From NCBI RefSeq assembly GCF_004522155.1, contig NZ_SDEA01000011.1, positions 1 to 64,000 on the forward strand: a DNA stretch of 64,000 bases. Direction: 5' to 3'. Positions 7,458-17,293 of the stretch are shown piece after piece. The number at the start of each line of letters is the position of its first letter. The first letter of the stretch is position 1. A program made the position numbers and the translations under genes. Under the pieces are notes generated by a model. It saw only the letters and a program-made list of their open reading frames with translations. It searched no databases and had not been told where the DNA came from. The DNA is from Paracoccus luteus (GTDB lineage Bacteria; Pseudomonadota; Alphaproteobacteria; Rhodobacterales; Rhodobacteraceae).

Positions 7458-8543
7458 CTAGTGGACCGGCGTTCCGACGTCGTCCGGTCCCTGCGACAGC
7501 GACTTGACGATGGCGGTCAGGGGCGCGCCGGGCGCCACCTGCAACTGCCCGGCGGACCGGAGGGTGATGCGCGACAACAGCGGGCCTGCGGGCGTGGACA
7601 GGCGGACCAGCACGCTGCCGCCATCCTCGCGCAGGCTTTCGACGGTGCCGGGCAGGATGTTCAGCGCCGACAGGCCCGACGGCTGGCCGCGCGCCAGCAT
7701 CACGTCCTGCGCGGCGATCCGCAGCCGCAGGCGGTCGCCCGGCTGCGCCGCCAGCGTCGGCAGGAACAGCGCCAGCCCGCCCGCGTCCAGTTCGGTCACG
7801 CCGTCCGCGTGATGGCACACGACGCGCGCCGCGATCACCGCGCCCGCGTCGCGGCCGCGTCCGGCGACGGCGGGATCGGCCAGCACCTCGGCCGCCGGTC
7901 CGAAGCGCACCAGCCGGCCCGCGTCCAGCATGGCGACGGTGGTGGCGATGCGCGCCACCTCGGCCGGGGAATGGCTGACATACAGCATCGGCACCCGCAG
8001 GTCGTCGCGCAGCCGTTCCAGATAGGGCATGATCTCGGCCTTGCGGTCGTCGTCCAGCGCCGACAGCGGCTCGTCCGCCAGGATCAGCCGGGGCGCGGCC
8101 AGCAGCGCGCGCCCGATGGCGACGCGCTGGCGCTCGCCCCCCGACAGCGTCGCGGGCGCGCGGTCCAGCAGCGCGCCGATGCCCAGCATCTCGACGATCG
8201 CGGGTTCGGACACCGGGGGCGTGTCGCGGGGCGCGAACCAGCGGCCATAGCGCAGGTTCTGGCGCACGCTCAGATGCGGAAACAGCCGGCCGTCCTGAAA
8301 GATCACGCCCAGGCGGCGGCGGTGCGGGGGCACCTGAACGCCCCGCGCCGTGTCGGTCAGCACCCTGCCGTTCACGGCGATGCGCCCGGCGTCCACCCGC
8401 AGCAGCCCGGCCACGGCATTCAGCACGGTGGACTTGCCCGACCCCGAGGGGCCGAACAGGACCGTCACGCCGGGGGGCGCGTCGAACGCCACGTCCAGCG
8501 TGAAACCGGACAGGCGATGGCGCAGGGCGATGCTGACCGTCAT
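7458..8543 (-). CDS. modC: molybdate ABC transporter ATP-binding protein ModC
   Basis: The 361-residue ATPase energises molybdate import through ModB. Walker A is GPSGSGKST at residues 31-39, the ABC signature is LSGGERQR, and Walker B with the catalytic acid is LILADEP. The C-terminal third is the Mop/TOBE-type oxyanion-binding domain (SGLSALNILPGTVESL) typical of ModC and absent from most other importers. Its ATG overlaps the modB stop by four bases, so the two are translationally coupled. The gene is last in modE-modA-modB-modC and converges with the molybdopterin oxidoreductase gene. Confidence 0.95.
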   Translation of the reverse strand: MTVSIALRHRLSGFTLDVAFDAPPGVTVLFGPSGSGKSTVLNAVAGLLRVDAGRIAVNGRVLTDTARGVQVPPHRRRLGVIFQDGRLFPHLSVRQNLRYGRWFAPRDTPPVSEPAIVEMLGIGALLDRAPATLSGGERQRVAIGRALLAAPRLILADEPLSALDDDRKAEIMPYLERLRDDLRVPMLYVSHSPAEVARIATTVAMLDAGRLVRFGPAAEVLADPAVAGRGRDAGAVIAARVVCHHADGVTELDAGGLALFLPTLAAQPGDRLRLRIAAQDVMLARGQPSGLSALNILPGTVESLREDGGSVLVRLSTPAGPLLSRITLRSAGQLQVAPGAPLTAIVKSLSQGPDDVGTPVH

Positions 8544-9235
8544 CCGGCGATCCTGCGCGCCAGCCGCCGGGACAGCGCCTCGGACGCGACCAGCGCCGCC
8601 ATCGCGACGAAAAGCGAGATCGCGACAAGCCGCGCCGCCGACGCCTCGCCCCCCGGCACCTGCAGGAACGCATAGATGGCCGAGGGCAGCGTCTGTGTCT
8701 GGCCGGGGATGTTGGACACGAATGTGATGGTGGCGCCGAACTCGCCCATCGCCTTGGCGAAGGCGAGAATCGCGCCGGCGATCACGCCGGGCAGGATCAG
8801 CGGCAGCGTGACGGTGACCCAGACCCAGGGCGCCGGCGCGCCCAGGCTGCCCGCGGCCTGTTCCAGCCTTGGGTCCACCGCCTCAATCGACAGGCGGATT
8901 GCCCGCACCATCAGCGGGAACGCCATGACGGCCGCCGCCAGCACCGCGCCGGTCCAGCGAAAGGCCAGCACGATCCCGAACCACTGGTCCAGGTGCTGAC
9001 CCACCCAGCCGCGCCGCCCGAAGGTCAGCAGCAGCAGATAGCCGGTGACGACCGGCGGCATCACCAGCGGCAGGTGGACCAGTCCGTTCAGCACCGCATG
9101 CCCGCGAAACCGCCAGCGCGCCAGCGCGTGCGCGACGAACAGCGCCAGCGGCAGGCTGGCCAGCGTGGCCCAGAACGCCACGCGAAGCGACAGCCGCAGC
9201 GCGTCCCATTCCTGCGGGGTCAGCCATGCGGCCAC
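8540..9235 (-). CDS. modB: molybdate ABC transporter permease ModB
   Basis: A 231-residue inner-membrane protein with about five hydrophobic helices and the cytoplasmic EAA-type coupling loop around AAGSLGAPAPWVWVTVTLPL, which contacts ModC. Length and opening (LRLSLRVAFWATLASLPLALF) are standard for ModB. It forms the homodimeric channel that accepts molybdate from ModA. The gene lies 12 bases after modA and overlaps modC by four. Confidence 0.95.
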   Translation of the reverse strand: MAAWLTPQEWDALRLSLRVAFWATLASLPLALFVAHALARWRFRGHAVLNGLVHLPLVMPPVVTGYLLLLTFGRRGWVGQHLDQWFGIVLAFRWTGAVLAAAVMAFPLMVRAIRLSIEAVDPRLEQAAGSLGAPAPWVWVTVTLPLILPGVIAGAILAFAKAMGEFGATITFVSNIPGQTQTLPSAIYAFLQVPGGEASAARLVAISLFVAMAALVASEALSRRLARRIAG

Positions 9236-9247
9236 GCGCGAACCCCC

Positions 9248-10015
9248 TCAGTTCACGACCGCGAATCCGTTCGCCTCGAACACGGCATCCGCCTCGGGCG
9301 CGGTCAGGGCGTCAAGAAAGGCCCGGTCGGCGTCGTCCTGCGCCGATTTCAGCAGCGCCACGGGATAGGTGATCAGCTCGTGCGTGTCCGCCGGGAAAAC
9401 GCCCACGACGCGGACCCCCGGCTCGGCCGCGGCGTCGGTCGCGTAGACGATGCCATAGGGCGCCTCGCCGGTCGAGACCAGCGCCAGCGCCGCCCGCACG
9501 TTGTCGGCCTGCGCGACCGAAGGGGCGACGCCGTCCCACAGCCCCAGCGCGGTCAGCGCGGCCTTGCCGTATTGCCCGGCGGGGACGGCATCGACCATCG
9601 CCATCGCCAGCTTGCCGCCGTCCAGCAGGGCGGGCAGGTCGGTGTCCGGGGTCAGGTCCACCGGCTGGGCCGCCGGGTCGGCGGCGATCAGCACCAGCGT
9701 GTTGCCCAGCAGGTCGGCGCGGGTGCCGTCCACGACCTCGCCGCCCTGTTCCACCTGATCCATCCACTCGACCGAGGCCGAGATGAAGACGTCGGCGGGC
9801 GCGCCCTGCAGGATCTGCTGGGCCAATGCGTTCGAACCCGCATAGCTGACCGTGACGGTGTGTCCGGTCGCCTGCCGGAAATCGGCCGCGACCGCGTCCA
9901 GCGCGGTTTTCAGCGAGGCGGCGGCAAAGACCACGACCTCGTCCGCCGCGGCGGGAACGGCCAGCGCCGCCACAAGGGCTGCTGCGGCGGACGTCTGGGC
10001 AAGGCGGAACGGCAT
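9248..10015 (-). CDS. modA: periplasmic molybdate-binding protein ModA
   Basis: The 255-residue product begins with a cleavable signal peptide ending near VPAAADE, followed by VVFAAASLKTALDAV, the signature opening of ModA. SYAGSNALAQQILQGAPADVF and GEAPYGIVYATDA are further family blocks that line the oxyanion pocket. It captures molybdate (and tungstate) in the periplasm for ModBC. It is the first structural gene of the transporter and sits directly behind a Mo-box palindrome. Confidence 0.95.
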   Translation of the reverse strand: MPFRLAQTSAAAALVAALAVPAAADEVVVFAAASLKTALDAVAADFRQATGHTVTVSYAGSNALAQQILQGAPADVFISASVEWMDQVEQGGEVVDGTRADLLGNTLVLIAADPAAQPVDLTPDTDLPALLDGGKLAMAMVDAVPAGQYGKAALTALGLWDGVAPSVAQADNVRAALALVSTGEAPYGIVYATDAAAEPGVRVVGVFPADTHELITYPVALLKSAQDDADRAFLDALTAPEADAVFEANGFAVVN

Positions 10016-10031
10016 GGCGGCATCCTCGCAA

Positions 10032-10059
10032 GCGGTTATGTCCGGCCGAACATAACCGC
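10032..10059. promoter_or_regulatory. Mo-box, candidate ModE operator
   Basis: A perfect inverted repeat GCGGTTATGT / ACATAACCGC with an eight-base centre lies 17 bases upstream of the modA start, between modE and modA. ModE-type regulators bind palindromes with TTAT...ATAA arms in front of mod genes, so molybdate-bound ModE would repress modABC here. Confidence 0.75.
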
Positions 10060-10079
10060 CGCCGGGTCAGGGGCAACCG

Positions 10080-10445
10080 CTATCTTTCGCCCGGGCCGTC
10101 CGCCAGCAGGTCGCGCAGCGCGGCGATGCGGTCGGCGTTGGCGTCGCGCGACGCCGCCTCGATCTGGCGATACAGCGCCAGCACGCGCCGCCCGGTGTCG
10201 GTCAGCGCCGCGCCGCCGCCGCCCGCGCCGCCGCGCACGCTGTCGACCAGCGGATCGCGGAACATGGCGTTCATCGCCTCGACCAGCAGCCAGGCGCGCT
10301 TATAGCTCATCCCCAGTCCGCGCCCCGCCGCGGTGATCGAGCCGGTGGCCGCGATCCCGTCCAGCAGCGCCGCCTTGCCGGGGCCGATCATCCCGGTGTC
10401 GGACAGGTAAAGCCGCAGGAACAGTTCGGGGTGCAGGTTGCTCAT
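10080..10445 (-). CDS. modE: ModE-like molybdate-responsive winged-HTH regulator, DNA-binding domain only
   Basis: From the ATG at 10445 the product has 121 residues. GSITAAGRGLGMSYKRAWLLVEAMN is the characteristic recognition region of the ModE/LysR-like N-terminal domain, and the glycine-rich wing GGAGGGGAALTDTGRRVL follows. Full ModE proteins carry two C-terminal molbindin domains; none is present, so this is a single-domain form. It precedes modABC with the Mo-box in between, which implies local control. How it senses molybdate without a molbindin domain is open. The longer open frame to 10571 lacks conserved sequence. Confidence 0.82.
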   Translation of the reverse strand: MSNLHPELFLRLYLSDTGMIGPGKAALLDGIAATGSITAAGRGLGMSYKRAWLLVEAMNAMFRDPLVDSVRGGAGGGGAALTDTGRRVLALYRQIEAASRDANADRIAALRDLLADGPGER

Positions 10446-10562
10446 CGCGCATGGTTCGTCCGGCGCGGGACAAACTGCAAGCGGGCGGCGGGACGGCACG
10501 GCGGATCGGCGAAGGCGCACAGCGTGGCGGAATGACGCGCATCCGCGGCCACGGCCGCGATA

Positions 10563-10576
10563 TTGACCCAAATCAA
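10563..10576. promoter_or_regulatory. FNR/NNR-type binding site upstream of nosR
   Basis: TTGACCCAAATCAA matches the CRP-FNR family consensus TTGAT-N4-ATCAA with one substitution. It lies 164 bases before nosR, in the intergenic region shared with divergent modE. In Paracoccus, FnrP and NNR bind such boxes and turn on nos genes under low oxygen and nitric oxide. No other clear promoter element was identified in 10446-10739. Confidence 0.7.
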
Positions 10577-10739
10577 GGTAACCCCGCCCCGCATTGCTTT
10601 ACGTCAGCGTCATGCGCGTGATGGTCCGACCCGTTCCAGCCCTTGCGCCGGCCCTGCGGCTGGCCCGTCGCGATGGCCCGGCTGTCGCCCATCGGTTCGC
10701 CCGCCCGCGCATTTCCGAAAAGACCCAAGGCTGATCCGC

Positions 10740-13064
10740 ATGACCGTCCGCCTGCCTGCCCTGATCGCTGCCCTTTTCATCGCGCTGTGCGCGCTGGTGC
10801 TGCCCGCGCCGCAAGCGCGCGCGCAGGCGACGGCGGCCGCGCCGTCGCATCTGTCGCAGCTGATCGCCGACCTGAACCCGGCGGAGATCGCGGCGGGCGC
10901 GGACAGTTTCGGCCCGATCCGCGCCGACCTGCCGGTGGCGCCGGTCATGGGCGGCGGCCAGCAGCTTGGCTGGGTCTGGATCACGTCGGATTTCGTGGGC
11001 ACGACCGGGTATTCCGGCAAGCCCATCCACACGGCGGTCGCCGTGGACGCCGATGCCCGCGTGCTGGGCGTCAGGCTGGTCAAGCATTCCGAACCCATCG
11101 TGCTGATCGGCATCCCCGAGGCCAAGATCCAGGCGATGGCGGCCGACTACGTCGGCATGGACCTTGCGGCCGAGGCGCAGGCGGGCGGGTCGGCGCACGA
11201 GCTGAACATCATTTCCGGCGCGACCGTCACGATCATGGTGATCGACGATTCCGTCGTGCGGTCGGGCCTGCATGTCGCGCGGGCGCTGGGGCTGGGCGGC
11301 CTGGGCGCGGCGCCCGCCGCCGCAGCGACGGGACCGGCGGTCGAACTGGACCCCGACGCCACCGCCCCCGCCGACTGGGACACGCTGGAAGGCGACGGCA
11401 CGGTGCGCCGCCTGCTGCTGGACGTGGGCACCGTCAACGAGACATTCGCCAACCACGCCGACACGCGCGCCCGGGAACGCCCGCTGACGGAACCGGCGGA
11501 CACGACCTTCATCGACATGCGCGTGGCGCTGGTCAGCCATCCGGCGATCGGCCGCGCGCTGCTGGGCGACGCCGAATACGAGAACCTGAAAACCTGGCTG
11601 CAACCGGGCGAGCAGGCGATCATGGTGCTGGGCAACGGCCTTTATTCATTCAAAGGGTCGGGCTATGTGCGCGGCGGCATCTTCGACCGCATCCAGCTGA
11701 CGCAGGGCGACGCCTCGGTCCGGTTCCGCGACCGCCAGCACCGGCGGGTCAACGCGCTGGCGGCCGAAGGCGCCCCGGCCTTCACCGAAAAGGATCTGTT
11801 CAAGATCCCGGCCGACGCGGGGTTCGACCCGGCCCAGCCGTTCCGCCTGCAGCTGCTGGTCTATCGGGCGGTCGCGGCCATCGACAAGGCGTTCACCACC
11901 TTTGACATGGAATACCGCCTGCCGGACCAGTATCTGCGCGCGGTCCCGCAGCCCGCCGCCCCCGCCGACGAGGCCGTCGCCGCCCAGACCGCGCCCGCCT
12001 CCGGTGCCGCCGCGCCGCAGCCGGGCCAGCCGATGGCGGCGGGCGTCCCCACTGCCGCCGCGCCCCCGGCCGTCGTGATGTCGCAGGCCGCCGCCGCCGA
12101 AAGCGAGGCGCAGGCCCAGCTGTGGCGCCGCATCTGGGAGGCGAAGACCGCCCAGATCACCGGGCTGCTGGTGATGCTGGGGGTGCTGACGCTGGCCTTT
12201 TTCTTCCAGGACTTCCTGGCCCGGTCGGCGCGCGCGGTGGCCGTCTTCCGCTATGCGTTCCTGACCGTCACGCTGGTCTGGCTGGGCTGGATGATGAACG
12301 CGCAGCTGTCGGTCGTGAACATCCTGGCGCTGTTCAACAGCCTGACCAGCGGCTTTTCGTGGCAGGCGTTCCTGCTGGACCCGATGACCTTCATCCTGTG
12401 GTTCGCGGTCGCCGCCGCGCTGATCTTCTGGGGGCGGGGCGCCTATTGCGGCTGGCTGTGCCCCTTTGGCGCGCTGCAGGAGCTGACCAACCACGCCGCC
12501 CGCAAGCTGGGCGTGCCGCAATGGCGGCTGCCGTGGGGTCTGCACGAACGGCTGTGGCCGGTGAAATACATGATCTTCCTGGGCCTGTTCGCGGTGTCGC
12601 TGATGTCGCTGGACCGGGCCGAGCATCTGGCCGAGGTCGAGCCGTTCAAGACCGCGATCATCCTGAACTTCATCCGCGAATGGCCGTTCGTGCTTTACGC
12701 CGTGTCGCTGCTGGTGATCGGGCTGTTCGTCGAGCGTTTCTATTGCCGCTATCTGTGCCCGCTGGGCGCGGGGCTGGCGATCCCGGCGCGCATCCGCATG
12801 TTCGACTGGCTGAAACGCTATCGGGAATGCGGCAGCCCCTGCCAGACCTGCGGAGTCGAATGCCCGGTGCAGGCGATCCATCCGACCGGGCAGATCAACC
12901 CGAACGAATGCGTCAACTGCATGCACTGTCAGGTGCTGTATCACAGCAAGGAAAAATGCCCGGTCGTGCAGCGCACGCTGAAACGCCGGGAAACCGCTTC
13001 GGCCGGCGCACCGGCGCTGGACCGGATTCTGAACCATCCCAACATCAAGGCGAAGGGGAACTGA
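10740..13064 (+). CDS. nosR: NosR, membrane flavo-iron-sulfur protein for nitrous oxide reduction
   Basis: The 774-residue protein has a signal/TM start, a periplasmic FMN-binding domain (about residues 60-190) with the covalent flavin motif NIISGATVT, a long linker, an Ala/Pro-rich stretch (about 395-460), several membrane helices, two CxxxCP motifs (CGWLCPFG and CRYLCPLG) and a C-terminal ferredoxin-like domain with [14 protein letters not shown] and CVNCMHCQ. NosR is thought to pass electrons from quinol to NosZ in the periplasm and is needed for nosZ expression. Its flavin is attached by NosX, the last gene of this cluster. The ATG at 10740 opens the signal sequence. nosZ follows after one base. 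Confidence 0.95.
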   Translation: MTVRLPALIAALFIALCALVLPAPQARAQATAAAPSHLSQLIADLNPAEIAAGADSFGPIRADLPVAPVMGGGQQLGWVWITSDFVGTTGYSGKPIHTAVAVDADARVLGVRLVKHSEPIVLIGIPEAKIQAMAADYVGMDLAAEAQAGGSAHELNIISGATVTIMVIDDSVVRSGLHVARALGLGGLGAAPAAAATGPAVELDPDATAPADWDTLEGDGTVRRLLLDVGTVNETFANHADTRARERPLTEPADTTFIDMRVALVSHPAIGRALLGDAEYENLKTWLQPGEQAIMVLGNGLYSFKGSGYVRGGIFDRIQLTQGDASVRFRDRQHRRVNALAAEGAPAFTEKDLFKIPADAGFDPAQPFRLQLLVYRAVAAIDKAFTTFDMEYRLPDQYLRAVPQPAAPADEAVAAQTAPASGAAAPQPGQPMAAGVPTAAAPPAVVMSQAAAAESEAQAQLWRRIWEAKTAQITGLLVMLGVLTLAFFFQDFLARSARAVAVFRYAFLTVTLVWLGWMMNAQLSVVNILALFNSLTSGFSWQAFLLDPMTFILWFAVAAALIFWGRGAYCGWLCPFGALQELTNHAARKLGVPQWRLPWGLHERLWPVKYMIFLGLFAVSLMSLDRAEHLAEVEPFKTAIILNFIREWPFVLYAVSLLVIGLFVERFYCRYLCPLGAGLAIPARIRMFDWLKRYRECGSPCQTCGVECPVQAIHPTGQINPNECVNCMHCQVLYHSKEKCPVVQRTLKRRETASAGAPALDRILNHPNIKAKGN

Positions 13065-13065
13065 G

Positions 13066-15033
13066 ATGAGCGAGAACGGTGGCATCAGCCGGCGCGGCCT
13101 GCTGGGCGCAACGGCCACGGTGGGCGGCTTTGCCGCCCTGGGCGGGGCCGGCGCGGCGCGGCTTGGCCTGATGGGCGGCGCGGGCGCCGCGGCGCTGACC
13201 GTGGGTGCGGCACCTGCCGCGGCGCAGGCCGCCCCGGCCGAGGGCGCGGCCCCCTGGCATCTCAAGCCGGGCGAGCTGGACACCTATTACGGGTTCTGGT
13301 CGTCCGGCCAGACCGGCGAGATGCGCATCCTGGGCATCCCCTCCATGCGCGAGCTGATGCGGGTGCCGGTGTTCAACCGCTGTTCGGCGACGGGCTGGGG
13401 CCAGACCAACGAGTCGCTGAAGATCCTGACCGAGAGCATGACCGACAAGACGCGGAACTATCTGGCCGCGCAGGGCAAGAAGGTCCACGACAACGGCGAC
13501 CTGCACCACGTCCACATGAGCTATACCGACGGCACCTATGACGGCCGGTTCCTGTTCATGAACGACAAGGCCAACACCCGCGTCGCCCGCGTCCGCTGCG
13601 ACGTGATGAAATGCGACAAGATCCTCGAGATCCCGAACGCCAAGGCCATCCACGGCCTGCGCCTGCAGAAGGTGCCGCGCACCAACTATATCTTCGCCAA
13701 CGGCGAGGACGAGGCGCCGCTGGTCAACGACGGCACGGTTCTGGACGACAAGTCGAAATACGTGAACCTGTTCAGCGCCATCAACGCCGACGAGATGACC
13801 GTCGCATGGCAGGTCATCGTGTCCGGCAACCTGGACAACTGCGAGGCCGACTATGACGGCAAATATGCCTTCTCGACGTCCTACAACTCGGAAATGGGCG
13901 TCACCTCGGCCGAGATGATGGAGGCCGAGCTGGACCACGTCGTCGTGTTCAACATCGCCAACATCGAGGCGGGCATCGCGGCCGGCGACTTTCAGGAGCT
14001 GAACGGCGTCAAGGTGCTGGACGGGCGCAAGGAAAACGCGGCGAAGAAATACACCCGCTATATCCCGGTCCCGCAGAACCCCCACGGCTGCAACATGGCC
14101 CCCGACAAGGTGCATCTGTGCGTCGCGGGCAAGCTGTCGCCGACCGTGTCGGTGCTGGACGTGACCCGCTTTGACGCGATCTTCGAGGATCAGGCCGAAC
14201 CGGCATCGGCGATCGTGGCGCAGCCCGAACTGGGCCTCGGCCCGCTGCACACCGCCTTTGACGGCAAGGGCAACGCCTTCACCACGCTGTTCCTGGACAG
14301 CCAGGTGGTGAAATGGAACATCGCCGACGCCGTGCGCGCCCATGCGGGCGAGGCGGTGGACCCGATCATCGAAAAGATCGACGTCCATTATCAGCCGGGC
14401 CACCTGAAATCCTCGATGGGCGAGACGCTCGAGGCGGACGGCCGCTGGCTGGTGTGCCTGTCCAAGTTCTCGAAGGACCGCTTCCTGAACGTGGGTCCGC
14501 TGAAGCCCGAAAACGACCAGCTGATCGACATCTCGGGCGACAAGATGGTGCTGGTCCACGACGGCCCCAACTTTGCCGAACCCCACGACGCGATTGCCGT
14601 CACCGCATCGAAGATGAGCAACATCAAATCGGTGTGGGACCGCAACGACCCGATGTGGGCCGACACCCGCAAGCAGGCCGAGGCCGACGGCATCGACCTG
14701 GACAGCTGGGCCGACACGGTGATCCGCGACGGCAACAAGGTCCGCGTCTACATGTCCAGCCAGGCGCCCAACTTCTCGCTGGAGCAGTTCACGGTCCAGC
14801 AGGGCGACGAGGTCACGGTCATCGTGACCAACCTGGACGATCTGGACGACCTGACGCACGGGTTCACGATGGGCAACCACGGCGTCGCGTTCGAGATCGG
14901 GCCGCAGGCCACGGCCTCCGTCACCTTTGTCGCGGCGCAGCCGGGGGTCTACTGGTATTACTGCCAGTGGTTCTGCCACGCCCTGCACATGGAGATGCGC
15001 GGCCGCATGTTCGTCGAGCCGAAGGCGGCCTGA
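13066..15033 (+). CDS. nosZ: nitrous oxide reductase, Tat-exported (clade I)
   Basis: NosZ reduces N2O to N2 in the periplasm, the last step of denitrification. The 655-residue protein opens with a Tat signal ([10 protein letters not shown]). The seven-bladed propeller that holds the CuZ cluster shows the histidine blocks [42 protein letters not shown] and AEPHDAI. The C-terminal cupredoxin domain has the CuA site [12 protein letters not shown]. Length and all ligands agree with active clade I enzymes. It is the second gene of nosRZDFYLX, one base after nosR and three before nosD. Confidence 0.97.
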   Translation: MSENGGISRRGLLGATATVGGFAALGGAGAARLGLMGGAGAAALTVGAAPAAAQAAPAEGAAPWHLKPGELDTYYGFWSSGQTGEMRILGIPSMRELMRVPVFNRCSATGWGQTNESLKILTESMTDKTRNYLAAQGKKVHDNGDLHHVHMSYTDGTYDGRFLFMNDKANTRVARVRCDVMKCDKILEIPNAKAIHGLRLQKVPRTNYIFANGEDEAPLVNDGTVLDDKSKYVNLFSAINADEMTVAWQVIVSGNLDNCEADYDGKYAFSTSYNSEMGVTSAEMMEAELDHVVVFNIANIEAGIAAGDFQELNGVKVLDGRKENAAKKYTRYIPVPQNPHGCNMAPDKVHLCVAGKLSPTVSVLDVTRFDAIFEDQAEPASAIVAQPELGLGPLHTAFDGKGNAFTTLFLDSQVVKWNIADAVRAHAGEAVDPIIEKIDVHYQPGHLKSSMGETLEADGRWLVCLSKFSKDRFLNVGPLKPENDQLIDISGDKMVLVHDGPNFAEPHDAIAVTASKMSNIKSVWDRNDPMWADTRKQAEADGIDLDSWADTVIRDGNKVRVYMSSQAPNFSLEQFTVQQGDEVTVIVTNLDDLDDLTHGFTMGNHGVAFEIGPQATASVTFVAAQPGVYWYYCQWFCHALHMEMRGRMFVEPKAA

Positions 15034-15036
15034 CCC

Positions 15037-16371
15037 ATGCGCGCAGCCCTCGCCCTTGTGCTGACCCTCGCGCTGCTGCCCGGCCTTGCCGCGGCGGCGG
15101 AACGGCGGGTGCCGGCCGGGGGCGGGGCGCTGGCCGCGGCCGTCGCTGCGGCCGCGCCGGGCGACGTGCTGCTGCTGGAGGCGGGCCTGCACCGGGGGCC
15201 GGTCCTGCTGGACAAGCCCCTGACGCTGGACGGGCAGGACCGGCAGGCCCGCATCGACGGCGGGGGCCACGGCAGCGTCGTCACCATCACCGGCGAGGGC
15301 GCGGTCGTCCGCGGCCTCGTCATCACCGGGTCGGGGTCCGAACACGCGACCATCGATTCGGGCGTGCAGATCGCCAAGACCTCGAAAGGCGCGCTGGTCG
15401 AAGGCAACGAGATCACCGGCAACCTGTTCGGGGTGGACGCCCACGGGTCGCACGACACCGTCATCCGCGGCAACCGCATCGAGGGGCGGCAGGACGCGCG
15501 CATGAACGACCGCGGCAACGGGGTCTATTCCTGGAACACCCGCGGGCTGGTGGTCGAGGGCAACGACATCAGCTTTGGCCGCGACGGGATCTTTGTCATC
15601 CTGTCGCGCAAGGCGGCGTTCCGCGACAACCGGTTCACGCAGGTGCGCTTTGCCGTCCACTACATGAACACCCACGACAGCGAGATTTCCGGCAACGTCT
15701 CGATCGGCAATCACCTGGGCTTTGCGCTGATGTATTCCGACCGGCTGACGATCCGCGGCAACACCAGCCTGGCCGACGCCAGACAGGGCTTGATGCTGAA
15801 CTATGCCAACAGTTCGGACATCGACGGCAACCTGGTGGTGGGCGCCGAGAAATGCGTGTTCATCTATAACGCCCACAAGAACCTGCTGGCCGGCAACCGC
15901 TTCGAGGGCTGCGACATCGGCATCCATTTCACCGCCGGGTCGGAACGCAACGCGATCACCGGCAACGCATTTCTGGGCAACCGCACGCAGGTCAAATACG
16001 TCGGCACCCGCGACGTGGAATGGAGCGTGGAGGGCCGCGGCAACTATTGGTCCGACCATCCCGCGTTCGACCTGAACGGCGATGCTGTCGCCGACAGCGC
16101 GTTCCGCCCCAACGACCTGATGGACCACATCCTGTGGTCGCAGCCCGCCGCCGCGCTGCTGACCGGGTCGCCCGTCGTGCAGCTGATCCGGTGGAGCCAG
16201 TCGAGCTTTCCCGCAACCCTGCCCGGCGGCGTGCTGGACAGCCACCCGATGATGGCGCCGATCGCCATCGCCCCCGATCCCGAAGACACCGCGCTTGCCG
16301 CCACGGCACTGGCCCGGCGCGCGGCGGAAGGAACCCAGAATGAACAGTTTGATCCTCTCGCGGCTCACTAG
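15037..16371 (+). CDS. nosD: NosD, periplasmic copper-site maturation protein
   Basis: A 444-residue exported protein with an N-terminal signal peptide and a right-handed beta-helix built of repeated G-N-x-I/G-N units (for example VEGNEITGN, IRGNRIEG, ISGNVSIGNHLG), the CASH/PbH1 repeat architecture of NosD. It acts with the NosFY transporter to supply sulfur or copper for the CuZ cluster of NosZ. It overlaps nosF by 32 bases. All expected parts are present. Confidence 0.95.
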   Translation: MRAALALVLTLALLPGLAAAAERRVPAGGGALAAAVAAAAPGDVLLLEAGLHRGPVLLDKPLTLDGQDRQARIDGGGHGSVVTITGEGAVVRGLVITGSGSEHATIDSGVQIAKTSKGALVEGNEITGNLFGVDAHGSHDTVIRGNRIEGRQDARMNDRGNGVYSWNTRGLVVEGNDISFGRDGIFVILSRKAAFRDNRFTQVRFAVHYMNTHDSEISGNVSIGNHLGFALMYSDRLTIRGNTSLADARQGLMLNYANSSDIDGNLVVGAEKCVFIYNAHKNLLAGNRFEGCDIGIHFTAGSERNAITGNAFLGNRTQVKYVGTRDVEWSVEGRGNYWSDHPAFDLNGDAVADSAFRPNDLMDHILWSQPAAALLTGSPVVQLIRWSQSSFPATLPGGVLDSHPMMAPIAIAPDPEDTALAATALARRAAEGTQNEQFDPLAAH

Positions 16372-17293
16372 GCGCTTTGGCGCGGTGGCCGCGCTGGACG
16401 AGGTGAGCCTGTCGGTCGCGCCGGGCGAGCGTGTGGCCCTGCTGGGCCACAACGGCGCGGGCAAGTCCACGCTGATGAAGATCGTGCTGGGGCTGATCCC
16501 GCTGACCTCGGGGCAGGTGCAGGTGCTGGGCGCGCCCCCCGGCAGCCCGGCGGCGCGGGCGGGCACCGCCTATCTGCCCGAAAACGTCGCGTTCCACCCG
16601 GCGCTGACCGGGCGCGAACAGATCCGCGCCTATCTGGCGCTGCGGGGCCAGCCGCGCGGGCTGGCGGGCGACCTGCTGGCCCGCGTGGGCCTTGCCGACG
16701 CCGCCGACCGCCGCATCGGCACGTATTCCAAGGGGATGCGCCAGCGCGTGGGCCTTGCGCAGGCGCTGATCGGCCAGCCGCGCCTGCTGGTGCTGGACGA
16801 GCCGACCAGCGGCCTCGACCCGGTGTCGCGGCGCGAGTTCTATGCCCTGCTGGACGAACTGGCCGCGACCGGCGCGTCGATCCTGCTGAGTTCCCACGCC
16901 CTGACCGAGGTCGAGGCGCGCACCGACCGCATGGTGATCCTGTCGCATGGGCGCGTCGTGGCGCAGGGCACGATGGCCGACCTGCGGGCCGAGGCGGCGC
17001 TGCCCGTCACCTTCGCGCTGCTGCCCGCGCCGGGCCGGGCCGAGGCGCTGGCCCGCGCCTTCCCCGACGCGGCGTCGGACGGCGGCGCGCTGCGCCTGTC
17101 GGTGCCGCAGTCGGGCAAGATCGCGGCGCTGGCCCGGGTGGCGGCGGCGCAGGCGCTGCTGGCCGACGTGGACATCGTGCCCCCCAGCCTTGAGGACATC
17201 TACAGCCGCATCAGCCGCCGCGACCTGCCCGCCGGACCGGGCGCCAGCGCCGCCGCCGATGGGCGCCAACCCCTGAGGGAGGCCGCCGAATGA
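16340..17293 (+). CDS. nosF: NosF, ABC ATPase for NosZ maturation
   Basis: The 317-residue cytoplasmic ATPase shows Walker A GHNGAGKST, signature YSKGMRQRVGLAQAL and Walker B LLVLDEPTSGLDP, the bacterial ABC-2 exporter style. With NosY it forms the transporter that works with NosD in CuZ assembly. I chose the ATG at 16340, preceded by GGAAGGAA, which gives the natural N-terminus MNSLILSRL; earlier in-frame ATGs would add only nosD-overlapping sequence. It overlaps nosY by four bases. Confidence 0.93.
   Translation: MNSLILSRLTRRFGAVAALDEVSLSVAPGERVALLGHNGAGKSTLMKIVLGLIPLTSGQVQVLGAPPGSPAARAGTAYLPENVAFHPALTGREQIRAYLALRGQPRGLAGDLLARVGLADAADRRIGTYSKGMRQRVGLAQALIGQPRLLVLDEPTSGLDPVSRREFYALLDELAATGASILLSSHALTEVEARTDRMVILSHGRVVAQGTMADLRAEAALPVTFALLPAPGRAEALARAFPDAASDGGALRLSVPQSGKIAALARVAAAQALLADVDIVPPSLEDIYSRISRRDLPAGPGASAAADGRQPLREAAE

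Noticed and set aside
13045-16566. 1173-codon minus-strand frame antisense to nosZ and nosD
   Set aside because: A product of GC-rich third positions; composition is His/Val/Arg-rich without domains, while the plus strand has clear NosZ and NosD.
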